Positions 10,871 to 23,500 of a stretch of 64,000 bases of DNA are shown in pieces. Origin of the DNA: Bradysia coprophila. Its lineage: Eukaryota > Arthropoda > Insecta > Diptera > Sciaridae. The stretch is from contig NW_023503374.1 of assembly GCF_014529535.1 (NCBI RefSeq), forward strand, positions 8,797,685 to 8,861,684, given 5' to 3'. Under the pieces are notes generated by a model, which saw only the letters and a list, made by a program, of their open reading frames with translations, did not search any database and had not been told where the DNA came from. Numbering within the stretch: position 1 is the first letter of the stretch; each line of letters starts with the position of its first letter. The translations under genes were made by a program, and so were the position numbers.

Positions 10871-13800
10871 GTTAAAAGTTGTTGAGCTAAGACAAGAGCT
10901 CGCAAGTCGTGGTCTTGACCAGAAAGGTGTTAAGGCAGTTTTGGTGGCACGCTTAACAGAAGCTTTAGAATCGGAAAATGCTGAAACCCCAAGTAAGTTG
11001 TGAGAGGAATACATTGCTTCCGATAAATTGTTATTGTTTATATGAAAATCAGTGCTCATTGTGTGCAAGTGTTATGTTGTATGGGATGTTTGCAATATTT
11101 TTGTACAATCACCTTCCGCCATTTTGATTGACCCAAAAATCAATTTAAAACCGGTTTCGCACTATGTAGTAAAAAACAATCGAGAAACCACCATGTGATA
11201 TTTGTATTCTGTTGTTGTTATTCTCTCGAAAAATTATCAATTGCAGTTCCTGTGAAGCTTAAAGTTATGTTTGCTTTGAGTACAGGTCATACTGTGCCAG
11301 TGTCGCCAGTTCGTAAACAACGATTTGTTCATAAAACATAACACAAACGTCAATTTGGGGGTTTGTTTACATCCCATTAAATGTCAACTGAATTAAAATA
11401 TTGACATCGTCCCGATCCATGCTATGCCTTCTCTCATGACTTTTCATTTCGATTTCAGATTCTGTCTCCAGCGAAAGTGGTGAAAGTGAACAGAGCAGTG
11501 TTGAAGTTCCGACTCAGCAAATTGAAGCTGTTGCCGAGTCGGTAATTGAAAATGACAACCAGCCCGAAGAAGATGAAGAAATGCCAATAGAACAAGAAGC
11601 AGAGAAGACTATTGTCAGTGCAGAGCCGGTTGGTACCAAAACGGTTGAGGCAGCAGCAGAAGTACCAACAGAAACCTCCGATCCGGTACCGATTACCGAA
11701 GTTCAACAACCATCGGCTGTGACGGAAGACGAGCCAATGGACGAAGATTCAAATATTGAACAGAAAATCGAATCGACAATTGCTGACGACGATAAATTGA
11801 AGGATGATGTACGACAACCGAATGTTGAGCACATTGAAGAGAATGTGACTGCTGCATTGGGAGAAGCAGCTGATCCCGAGGAAGTGAAAGAAGAAGAAAG
11901 TACAAAATCTGAAGCAGAACCGGCGAAACCAGAAGTTGACGTGGAAACAAAAATGGAAAGTTGTGATGATGAGCGGACAAGTGTGACGCAATCTGAAGAT
12001 AATAAACGTGAAAGTGAAAGTGATTCCGATCGTACTCGCAAACGTAAACGATCACGTTCCAAGTCCTCGTCGCCAACAGTCAAACGGTCCCGTCGTGCTT
12101 CACCCGTACAAAATACTGACGACTTTACCAACGTTGAAGACGAGCCCGAAATTGATGCCAGTGCTGTACTGCTGAGTTGGTTCGACTCGGATTTGAATTT
12201 GAAAGTCAACTCATCGGAATTTCTGTCGGCCCGTCCGATATCTGAGGGACCATTGCATATGGCTTGGGCAGGAGTTAGAGCCACTCATGGAGTGAAAAGT
12301 GGAAAAGTTTCGTATGAAATACTAATCGATGACTTATATCGAATTCGTGGACAGTACGATCGAAATCCTAATGAAATCCGTTGCGGATGGTCCGTTAAAA
12401 CATCCAGCTTGCAGCTTGGTGAAGCGCCACTTTCATTCGGCTATGGCGGTTCAGGTAAAAAATCACTGAACAACGAGTTCACCGATTATGGTTGTAAATT
12501 CAGAAACCGTGGCGATGTAATCGGTGTGTATTTGGATCTGGATAGCACACCATGTAAGATCGAATACACCGTCAACGGGGAGTCCCAGGGTGTTGCCTTC
12601 GAATTCGAGAAAAGTGAATTGGGCGACGAGGCATTATATCCACACATTCTGTCCAAAAATACCGGCTTCAAAGTAAACTTCGGTGGAATGGAAAAGTCGT
12701 TTGTAAGCAAAATTAAGCCGAAATCGCATCGGGACGAACGGGATGACCGAGACGATCGTAGAGACAGTCGACGGGACAGACGAAGTGATCGAGATTCTAG
12801 ACGAGATAGGGATTCTAGAAGTCGCTCACGTTCTCGTTCACGTTCGCAATCGCGTTCCAGAGGCGACCGAAAAGAAAAGTCTGATGAAGAGGAGAAGCCG
12901 CCTGCTACCAACGACGAAAAACCTGCAGAAGGTGATGCTGAAAATCCGACCAATGACGTTGATACTGCCGAGACCGCTGTGTCAACAAGTCAGGAGAATT
13001 CTGACGAACCTGTTGCTGAAGAAAAAGCGGAAGAGAAGTCTATGGATGTAGTGAAGAGTGATGAGAATGCAGCTGATGCTGATGGCGCTAATGGCGACAG
13101 CCAGCCAAAAGATGCAGAAGAAGAGGTACCTGTGGAGAAAACAATGTTGCCCGGCTATGAATTCATTGGGAAATTGTCTAGCGAACAATTGATTCCCGGT
13201 TTTAGGTACGTAAAGTTGCTGTATTTTCATTGACAGTCGGTAAACTAATTCGCTTCCATTTGTTACGGAAAATGTAGCCGACCGGAGTCGCGAAAGGAGT
13301 GCGAAATTATTTTGTTAATTGGACTACCTGGTTCAGGCAAAACTTATTGGGCTAATAACTTTGTCAACGAGAATATTGACAAACACTTCAACATTTTGGG
13401 TATTCAGCCATTGCTTTCGAAAATGACGGTGAGTCGAATAACCTATTTTCATTGATTTGATTATTGCAGTGAGGACCGTAGGCAATTTTAAATTTTTCTG
13501 ATTGAGGTGGTAACGATCCAACAACATCAGAAGAGGAAAACTAGCTTCAATCACTGGATCGTGACTACCCCAGTCCTAATCGTTCTAAAATCATTCGATT
13601 TCAGTTGTGTTTTACCTAACGATTGACTTTACGTTTCCATTTACAGATTTCTGGCGAACCGCGAAAGAAACACGTTGACATGAAATGGGACCGTTTCATC
13701 GACTCCTGCATTCGCGGTGTGAACATCATTCAGGACATTGCAGCGAAGCGTCGACGAAACTACATTATTGATCAGGTAAGCGCTTACTGTTTGATTTCCC

Positions 13801-16800
13801 AACCACATTTTTAGTTGATAAGTTAGATTAGTAAACAGCAACAACAAAGAAATGCTTTGTCGAACAATGGATTCAAATTAATTGCCTTTAAAATTGGAGA
13901 TATTTAAAAAAAATGGATTGAAGGATTATGCGCACACAAGGCCTGATTTTCTACGCTGAAAACTATGCGAATAATGAGAAGAAAATGCATTTGGAGCTCT
14001 GTTTCATAATTACTTACGCAACCGAACAGTTTATCCGTTGGAAATGTAGACAAATCGATTGACTGACAGACAGCCGTAACACGTACACATGTGTTGCTTA
14101 TATGAGATGAGTAATTTCCAATTGAGACGGTGATTCCGCGATTCTAATGGTCAGGCTAGAATTAAGATTTTTTTTTGGTTCTTTCTTTAGATTTGCTTGA
14201 GAAATTGACAAAAGGGAATGTGATGATGCCGGACACGGTTAGAAAAATATTCTGCCTGGTGAGAAAATAGTCGAGGCTCTGTGTAAATTGCAACAAGTTT
14301 ACTCTTTCTATTTTCGTTCAACTTTTTAACGAGCCTCCTTGGCCACGATATGTTTTTTACTTAGGCCATGCGAATTAGGGTACCATATCACCATTTTGTC
14401 AATTTCTAAAGCTTAACCAATTCATTCAAATTATTATTCTGGTGCACTTTTGACCCGGTAATATTTTCGTATCGAGATCATCATTTGATACAAACTGTAG
14501 TCGATACCAATTCCGTCTGCTGCACCATAGCAATAATTTTTTCTGCCTTTTTTTAAATTTTATTTTTCTTAAAAATCTATTATAAGTAAGTACAAATTTG
14601 TCTTTGTATACATCTGGGGTGTTCCAGAATCGTGGCTTGGCTGCTATTTGATAAATGCAAGGTAAATATGAACACGTCGACACAAAAGTGGCAAAAATCT
14701 AAAAAAAAATTAATTGCGCACCATGTTGTCCATATTGGATTAGATAGATTAGAAATGTGTCGAACAAGCGAAAGGTTTGTACTAAAGAAAGAAAACTTTA
14801 TATTGTAGACTCTAAGTTTGTTAAAAATTAAGTCATTTAGTCAAAATCCATGGGCCTGGGCCATTCTGCTCGCTTCCAGTTGTAATGTTTTTATTTATGT
14901 CTTTCGTTCTTCATCATAGAAAGTAGTGAGACGATCTTTTATTCGGAAATTTGAAAATCGATTTCTTCGAAAATCTCTACGATGCTTTACCATGTTCTTT
15001 TCTGAGAAATATGTACAGAATTTTGGCCTTGTGTTTATTCGCCATTTATGAAAAATGATTTGGAAATTTCGAGGATTATCGCAGCGTTGTGTGTCACGAG
15101 AGCACATCCTACAAATTAGCCTCTCCTTAAGAGGCGAGCAGTAAAAGTACAAGGTTTTACCAATTTTTTTATGGATTCCGAGAATTCTATCTGGAGTGGC
15201 GACAACAATAAAGAACGAGTTCCAACTCCTCAATTTAATCATTTTCCGGTCTTCTGGAAATCGATTTTTTATTGACGAAAATTGTCTTACAGCGTTTTAA
15301 GTCTAACAACAAAAAATTGTAAAAAGAAAACTCGAAGCGAGCGGTGCTTAGCCTGTACAACGCATAGTCGTCTGATGTCAAAACATTCACCTTGAAGGGA
15401 AGTGAATCATGTTATTAAGAACAAAAACTAATCTTATCGGCTAAACTTTTGAAGATCTAAATCACATGATTCTGACCCGGGAGAGTAAGTACAGTAAATT
15501 TAGTTTAATATTTAAGAACACGCTTAACTCTGCCAAAACATCGGCAAGTCTTTGTTACCGTTGGGTTGGATCGAAGAATTATGAAACAATTAAAGAGCAA
15601 CGAAGAGCAAACAAGGCGAAAAGTTTACCGAAAAAAATGATTTGAATGAAAAACAGATCCATTGAATGTAAATGTTTATGGGACGGCTAATACCCCAAAA
15701 ATGCATTGCGCGAAACAACTGATTGAAGCTACAAAGTAAAATTTCTGAATAATTTTTGCAAAAACTAAATTTTCATCTGACAAATGACCCAGAGAAAGCG
15801 AGTAAGGTATACGTAGCGATTAAGTTAGATTTGTAAGCAAAAAAACAAACACAAAAGACGGCTTGAAACGTTTGATTATCCAACGATTCGTTTTGATTTT
15901 CAATTTATTTTCTTGGGCGCTCCATCCTAGACAAATGTTATCTCGCAAAATCAGCGTCGTAAGATAAGAGGATTTGGTGACTTCAAGAGAAGCGCTGTTG
16001 TATTTATACCGGAAGATGAGGAGTACAAGCAACGTCTTGAGAAAAAGATTGAAAATGAGGGAAAAGAGGTATCTGAGTATTCGTCTGATGACATGAAAGG
16101 TAAGTCTTTGATTTTTGTTCTTCTTTAATCGATTCTAAACGTGACTTATATATGGCATTAATGATTAAATCATTCGCATTGCACGTTGACCATGCCGTTT
16201 ATAAATGTAGCGCTTGGCATTTTGTTTAACATAATTTACCGTTTCCTCACAGCAAATTTCTCCATACCAAACTCTGGGTGTTGGTTTGATGAAGTTAAGT
16301 TCGTTGGTTTAGAAGGGGAAGAGGCGAAAAATAAAGTTGTCGAGTACAATGAGCAGGGTAAAAAGGCGTTGAGTACCCACCAATCCTCATACAACCGTGG
16401 CTCTCGAGACTACAATCGACCGCGACGTGATGGTAAGTTGTCATTAAGTTTGAGTCTCGAAAAGTATTTACAGAAATGATTTATAGATTTCCGTGACAAT
16501 CGTGACCGTGATCGTCGTTGGGGTGGCGGTGACAGACGTTACGATAATCGATCCGATTGGCGTTCGCAGAATTGGCGCGGTGGTGGCGGAGGATATGGCG
16601 GTTCTCGTGACAGATGGCATGGCGGAAGTGGTGGTGGTGGAGGTGGCAATTGGGCCAACAATTATCGAGGAAATAATCGGTATGATGATCGTGGCTATCG
16701 TGGTGGCGGTGGTTACAGCCGTAATAGAGATTTTGGGCACGATCGAGACCGTCGTGACGACAGAGCTAGAACCGATAGTCGAGGTGATCACCGGGATTTT

Positions 16801-17502
16801 CGGGATGGCAACCGCGACAGGCGTGGAGAAGATAAACGTCGTCACGATCGCGGGGTGCCACAAAGAGAAAAGGATGTAAAACAATTGAAACCACAGCCGA
16901 GTCAGGTAGTAAGTATATTACCGATTCCTTCGTTCGGAAATTTGGAACCAATAACTGATAATCCTCTCCCCTTCGTGCAGAATTACAAAAGTACAAAAAC
17001 CGAACCGCCTACACAAGGACATTGGAATCCTAATGTGGTCGGGCCAAATGCAAATAATTGGAACAATTATTATCAACAACAACAACAGCAGCAACAACAA
17101 CCACAAAGTAAGTTATTGTTTGACACAGCCTATCCCACATCTTTAACACAATTTCTTGATGCATAGACTGGGGAGAGTACAATCAACAGAATTGGATGCA
17201 ACAACAGCAGCAATGGAGTCAGCAACAGGCACAGCCATCAAACAATTATACTACTCAACAGGCGCATCAAGTTCAAGATTGGTCCAACTGGCAGCAACAG
17301 ACACAACAGCCGCCACCTACATCCCAACAGCCGTCACAGCCACAGGTGAATTTTTTGAAAATACATTGTGTTTGAAAGTTATTCTTACATGGGACTATAA
17401 CTTTGCTCGATTTAGCAAGATGTAACGCATGCTGGTTGGCAAAATTGGGCTCAACACGCTCAAGCATATGGAAATGTAGGCGATCAATCAGCACCAAAAT
17501 GA
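10857..17502 (+). CDS. hnRNP U-like nuclear RNA-binding protein (SAP-SPRY-P-loop-RGG)
   Basis: Nine coding exons join in frame: 10857-10992, 11459-13205, 13278-13428, 13647-13775, 15931-16099, 16253-16432, 16487-17107, 17167-17345 and 17416-17502, totalling 3399 bases or 1132 residues. An N-terminal SAP domain (about 5-39, LKVVELRQELASRGLDQKGV) is followed by a long acidic region with an RKRKRSRSKSSS basic patch. A SPRY domain (about 286-470) and an RS/RD-rich linker come next, then a nucleotide-kinase-like domain with the P-loop GLPGSGKT (about 644-650). An RGG/RD-rich region (about 838-940) and a Q/W-rich tail complete it. This order is diagnostic of hnRNP U/UL proteins, which bind RNA and chromatin in the nucleus. 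Drosophila CG30122 is the likely ortholog. The start is the first ATG giving the SAP domain. A 75-base stretch at 16906-16980 has GT...AG ends and is in frame, so it may be spliced. Confidence 0.93.
10993..11458 (+). other. First intron of the hnRNP U-like gene
   Basis: GTAAGT donor at 10993 and TTTCAG acceptor ending 11458. Nothing recognisable inside. Confidence 0.85.
13776..15930 (+). other. 2.2-kb intron of the hnRNP U-like gene
   Basis: It lies between the exon ending NYIIDQ and the exon starting TNVISQNQRRKIRGFGDFKR, both in phase 0. No nested gene or clear repeat was seen in it. Short open frames on the minus strand (14426-14683, 14895-15242) have no recognisable similarity. Confidence 0.8.
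16906..16980 (+). other. Possible 75-base in-frame alternative intron
   Basis: The stretch begins GTAGTAAGT and ends CCCCTTCGTGCAG, with a pyrimidine tract before the AG. Its length is a multiple of three with no stop. Removal or retention both preserve the reading frame, adding or dropping 25 residues between SQ and NYKSTKTEPP. Sequence alone cannot decide. Confidence 0.4.
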
Positions 17503-20500
17503 ACAAATGAAAACAATCAAACATTTCCAGCATAACTTCGAATGGGAACATTATTGCAATTGTTTTCATCTGTCGTTGTTTTAATTTGTTTTTCCATCCT
17601 CTTTTTTTTAAATATTCCGTTTGACATACTATGAATGTCCTACACGAAATGTTTCATTTATTTAAAATTGAAATTATCATTGAAAAGTTGTAATGAAACC
17701 AAATAAGAAGAAAATATTGGAGTCAATAATTCCAAGCAAATTAAAAATTCTAGCCGCAAATTTCGAGTTTTTTTTAATCGTTGGGGCAATTACAATCTGA
17801 CTTCGGATTATTCCATACAGCGAATAGCAGTACGAGTCAATACAACACCATCTCTAGCAAACAATCTGGGACACAAGGGTGTTGATTAATATCAAAGCGA
17901 TGTCATAAGTAACAAGTATCAAAGCCATCCATTACTGAGGTGAGAAGAACTCTTTGCCAAGAAAATGAAAAAATTTAGCTTGAAAAGTATTTGTCTAACC
18001 GAACTATGAAAAAAATGGAAACTTTCTGCTTTCTTGAACTAATAATCCGAATATTTCAAAAAACCTCGTGCATCAATCTGAAACACGTTATGCCAAATAG
18101 TTGTTACAAATATTGGATGAGTGAAATTTTCGACCAGTTTTAAATCCATCTCGCTAGATCAGATTTTTTTTTTCATTTTAGTATACAATTGGAACGTAGG
18201 ATTTAGTGAGAATAAATGTAGAAAAACAAGGCTTTTTTCACAAGTTTAAACCAATAAAACTCACTTCAATGTGAGTAGATGTTTTGCCAAGGCCAAACTG
18301 GCGATGCCCGAAAGGTTTTTTTTTAAATCTTACAATGTGTGTCCTTCTTTACAAACTTTTGTCATTCATCGTTCAAAGGGCTTTTGGGTAGCCAGTCTGG
18401 TAGGGACAGATATTTGTAAACTTCATAGTTTTCATGAGGCATATGGACAAAGGAAATCCTCTGAGGATTTTTTATAACGCTTTTTCTGGATATTAAAGAA
18501 TTTACATCGACGAACTTGATTTTTTTTTTGATTTCTAAACATTTTTTTTTAGTTTTCTGAGAAGTTTTAGAGGATTTTCTGACAGAAGGAATTTCTACTT
18601 TTCAAAAATTTTCAAACGATTTTTATTTTGGTTGTCAGATGGTTTTTATTTCTAGTCCGTCCGACCCTCGATAAGCTGAAAATCTCATGCGGTGAGAATA
18701 TTCGTGTTGGATGACTCTCGAGGTCTCGAGTCAAGGCAAATGTGTACTTCACAGAATCTGAATATTGTGACCTTACAAGCATGCAACAATTTATTGGTAT
18801 TTATAGTAGTAGTAACTATTACAGTCAGCGACACTGGTATGTGACCATTATGGGCCGGAGTTAATTTATAGCAGTTTAACGTTACGTTTGTTCGTTGAGG
18901 ATTACGCAAATTATGAGAGTGTTTCAGTAATTCTATGTCAAATTTGTCCCTTTTATATACATTTTTTAAGATTTACAACAAAGCATGGGTTATATGAGTC
19001 GTGGACATATCTTGAAAGAATTTGCAGCTGATCAATGTCGATGGGAATTAAATTCTCAAAACTTTATCAACTGCGAGTTGATAGAAAGGTCAGACCATAT
19101 GCGCAACATCGTTATTCTGTTATATCACATTCGGACGAAAGAAGAACTGAAAAATTCAATATTAAATGGCGCCCCGGTTTTTAGTACTGTGTGGTGCATG
19201 CGTTTGATGTTCATGCCGCAAACTTTATCACACTCTTTTATTTTTAATTTAATCGAATTCAATAAGTAAATAATTGATAACCAATGACAACAAATTCGTG
19301 CATGTCTGGAGATTGACGTAAATTTGTGATTGGCAGAGATTTTAAAGGAAAAATGTTTTATTGAAAGACTGTGCAAGTGAAAAAAGGCGGATGTTTTCTC
19401 CCATAGTTTTTTTAGAGTGTACGTTTAATGTTCGCTTCTAGAAATCGTATGAAATAAATGTTTGACGTTTTGTATACGTGTTGGACACACAAAATATTTG
19501 ATTTGCTAATTTGCAAACATTTTCTCTTGAATATTACCGAAAAATCTATTGCAAATTGCTGTTATGTGCTATCGAATCAGTGAATGTCTCAAATTAATGT
19601 AAGTATTAAACCGTTCAAAACTAGAGTAAGAAAAGAACCAGACAAAAAAAAAGTTTTTTTTCTGTAAGGAGGATATTGTCTGGATATTGCGTTCGGTGGG
19701 TGGCCAACAAAAAATTTTTTATTCGATTTCCAGCCGTATGTTGTAATTTAATTGGATGCAATCGCTTTATTTACATATATTTGTTGATATAAATTGATTG
19801 AATCAATAAATACAACAGAAAAGTACGGCCACTGATTAAACATCTCGAATTATCAAACGGAATGAAGAAAAATGTAATTCGTGAAACGTTTCGTGGCATA
19901 TTTTTATTCCGTCTCATGTTCATATATATATATATATATGTGTGCCGTTGATCAAGTGTATGTTTCCCATTCAATTTTCTCGAAAAAAATAAACGTTGTG
20001 CTTTAATACTTCTTATTGTTTACACCCTGAAATTTTAATTACCGCATCTCTCTATATCCATCATTATTATAATAATGGAACGCAAAATTCAACAAACTTT
20101 TTTTTTCCTAATTCAAAATTCCATTTGAAAAAAAAAATTGCAATCGAACCGTAGATCCATCCTTCAAAGTGATTGAATGTATAGTTTAATATTAATAAGA
20201 GAGTTGGTCGCGACGCAATTGGAATAATGCGGTCCATTGAAAAAGAGTGTGTGTTGTGTTCATTGATCTGAATATTGCCTGCGGGGCATTAAAAAAATAA
20301 TAATACGAAAAAAAAGAGTTCAATTTACAGTTCATCTAAGAGATTAATACAGAAAAATATATGAAATGGAATTCAGTTTTGGTGATTGACCTTAATTAAT
20401 TTCATGATTTTTATGTTGAGATTGAGAGAGACTTTTGCTTCGGAAGAAGAAGAAGAAGGAAAAGAAGAAGTAGAAGAAGAAGAAGAATGAAAAAAAAATA

Positions 20501-23500
20501 ATAAAAAGATTGAAATTACAACAAAAAGCTCCACGAAGTCAAGACCATATTTTTGTGTGATGGTAGAGGCAATATAAATTTTATGTTTCGTTTTGCTTTC
20601 TTTTGCATTTTACTACAAACTTCTTTTATTTTTCTGTATTTACTTTTATGTGTTCTCTTATGTACCAACAAAGCGATATTGCATAGCTCTGCAGTTAGTT
20701 ATTCTTTGTTCTTCTTAACGAATACTCGTGAGGTACTTATAATGGAATGTTTTATAAGGTGTAGCAACAAATAAGAAATAACATAAAAACGAATATTAAC
20801 TTGGAGAGATAATATGAAAAATATAACTCTTCCAATATAAATATATTGTTCAATGTTGTATTGCTGGTTTTAAAATCGTGTATCTCGGAGAATATAGTGT
20901 ATAATACCTACGGTTTTAAACTATAATACACCTCGGTATCCTACCTATTATTATTACATTATTATTAATGCTTTTAACTATATGGAACTATCAGTTTGGA
21001 TTAATTTTAATTTTTCGTAAAATAATTATATTAAGTTTGCATAGCAAAAAGTTATAAGTTGAGTGTGTGCACGGCGTAAAACATCGCCAATCGAAATTGA
21101 ATTGACCGAAAAATTAAAAGTGTTTCCAAAATCATTCCAGTGCGGAATTATTGTGACTCGGTGTACTGTGGTTCTTTTATTTCGTTATTTATTTATTTTT
21201 TGGTTTGCGAAACGGAATAGAAAATTAGATCGCACGACAATTTATAAATTAAATTAAAAATTAAAAATACAGAAAAAAGTAGTGTTTGCGAAATGAAAGC
21301 TAGAGACCATGCCATTTTATAAAACTATAATATAAAATTCAGAGGTGAGTAATTCGTAATTCATACTCGATTTGCATTTTATATCACTTCGGTTGTTGTT
21401 TCTATGGTTTTTTTTCTTCTTTCTTTTTTTCTATTTATTTCTACTTCTATTTTGTGTATATTGAATATATATATGCTGTAATGTATATATTATAATCCAT
21501 GGCTGCAGCCGTGTACATACAAAATAGATATACACATCTGTATGTTATGTGTATTACAATTACATGCATTCCAAAACATCACATTACTCTTTTTTTTTCG
21601 TTTATATCGAGTTGTACTTTAAGTGTTTTATCCATTTTATATCCATTTCTCGACGGTTTTTATACTGTTACAGACATTCATTCTATATACAACACACATT
21701 ATATCGAGAGTAGTATGTATACATATAATAAGACAGCGATTATTACAGTCGGGTTCGTGTAGTGTAATTAATTAAGTAAAACAACGAATAATATGCATTC
21801 AATTTATAATTCGTTAGTCATCCCAATTCTGATGAAACAAACAAATAAATCAAACTCGAAACTTTCCCAGGCGCGCACAGAGATCGTACTCTCTGTGGCT
21901 AACTGGTATATTCTACTTGTCGTTCGAGACTCTATGTACAAAATAAGATTTTTTTCTGTGTCTGTTTTCTTAAATGTTATTCATTTTGCTTCGATGTTTA
22001 TTTTGTTTGAAATGGTTATTTCTTCTTCGATTTGGTTTTTTTTATTATTATTCATCTTACTTCTTTCAATTATATTTATTTCAAAATGTACTCTTTGAGT
22101 TTTCTCATGAAAATCTATACGCGTAAATAAATTTTCAATTTTTGTTCGAATATGAATGAAGTGTACAAAGTACATTTATATACACAACCATAACACTGAA
22201 TCATACGGTTTCGCCTTTCAGTTGTCTCCGTCATTTTTATATTTTACATTTAAAAAAAATTACAAAAATTTGCAAATGAAAAGACAGTTATTCTATGTTC
22301 GCCAAACACTTAATACGTGAAATTGGAATAAATCAGAAAATAAAATTACTATATCTCAGCTAATTACAGTTATCAGTGTATGCGATCTGTTTTGAGTTGA
22401 CTATGCTTCAACTTATTTAATTAAACTTTGTGTAATTATCCAGAATGTAATTTTTTTTCCTCTTCTCTTCATTTTTGCTGTTTATGTTTTATAATAACCA
22501 TTGCATACTGGCGGTGCGGTACGTACACACTCATTTATAATATACATTCGCCGTAAAAGTTTTCAAACTCGGAAACTATTGTTAATACATTTTTTTTCTC
22601 TACACTAATTAAACCTTATGTAAACCACAGTGCATTACAATAAATATTGGGTGAATTGTTTGGAAAGATTTTTTTTCTATTTTGTTCACACACTGCCCAA
22701 ATGACTTGCGAACATTCCGTTTATTAAATTGCCTCTCGCGAAATGGTACTTTCATTTGACCGGTTGGTTTAGCTGTTGATTTATTCAGACTTGTACGAAG
22801 TGTTATCGGATGGAGCTTGTACGTTGGTAACATTACTTAAAAATTTGCCATCGAGTTGATCGATTGGATCAGTGTATCTTTACTATCGGATCTTTTACTC
22901 CTTTTTATCAAGACATTAATACGAAATCTTTTACTTCATTTAATTTGAACACGATTCGGCTAAAGTGGATTTTCCAAGTGCTATCTTCTGAAAGTGTATT
23001 TGCAGATTCGAATAAAGAAAAAAGTTTAAAAAACGAAAAGTGAAAGGTGTAGGTGCTGAAACGTTGAATGGGTCGTTTGGAATGTAATTTCATTTTGAAT
23101 GGAAATGGAAGTCAAGAACGTAAAGTGTAATAAATAGAATTTTTAGAATTTTTGTCTACAATTTTATGGTTAAAGGTCATAACTTCTCGGAATGAGTATG
23201 GAGTTTGACTGTCTTATTGTAGTGAAAAATTTAGTGACTAAAAATGTGTGAGTTATTGAGCAGTACCTAGGAAGGACTTACTCTTTCATGCCATAATTTT
23301 ATTTACAGAATTCAAGGAACGATTTCTAGTTTCCGATTTCTAGTTATATGCCAAGAAAGTTTTCTTATTTGGAACATCCATATTATGAATTAGATAAACG
23401 CATTACACTAAATCCGGTAAGAGATCCGGTCGCATCACTCCGACAAAGCGACATTTAAAAAAATATATTTTACACGTGTATGACCTTCCCATTAATCGTA

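Noticed and set aside
11693-12284. Minus-strand frames opposite hnRNP U-like exon 2
   Set aside because: They are antisense shadows of an acidic, codon-biased exon with no recognisable domain.
16468-16884. Thr/Ile- and Val/Ile-rich frames on both strands at the RGG exon
   Set aside because: They are frame-shifted readings of GGT/CGT-rich RGG codons. The true frame joins the flanking exons.
21499-22098. Hydrophobic small ORFs at 21.5-22.1 kb
   Set aside because: Composition reflects T-rich DNA (Phe, Ile, Leu). No homology, splice context or codon structure was seen.
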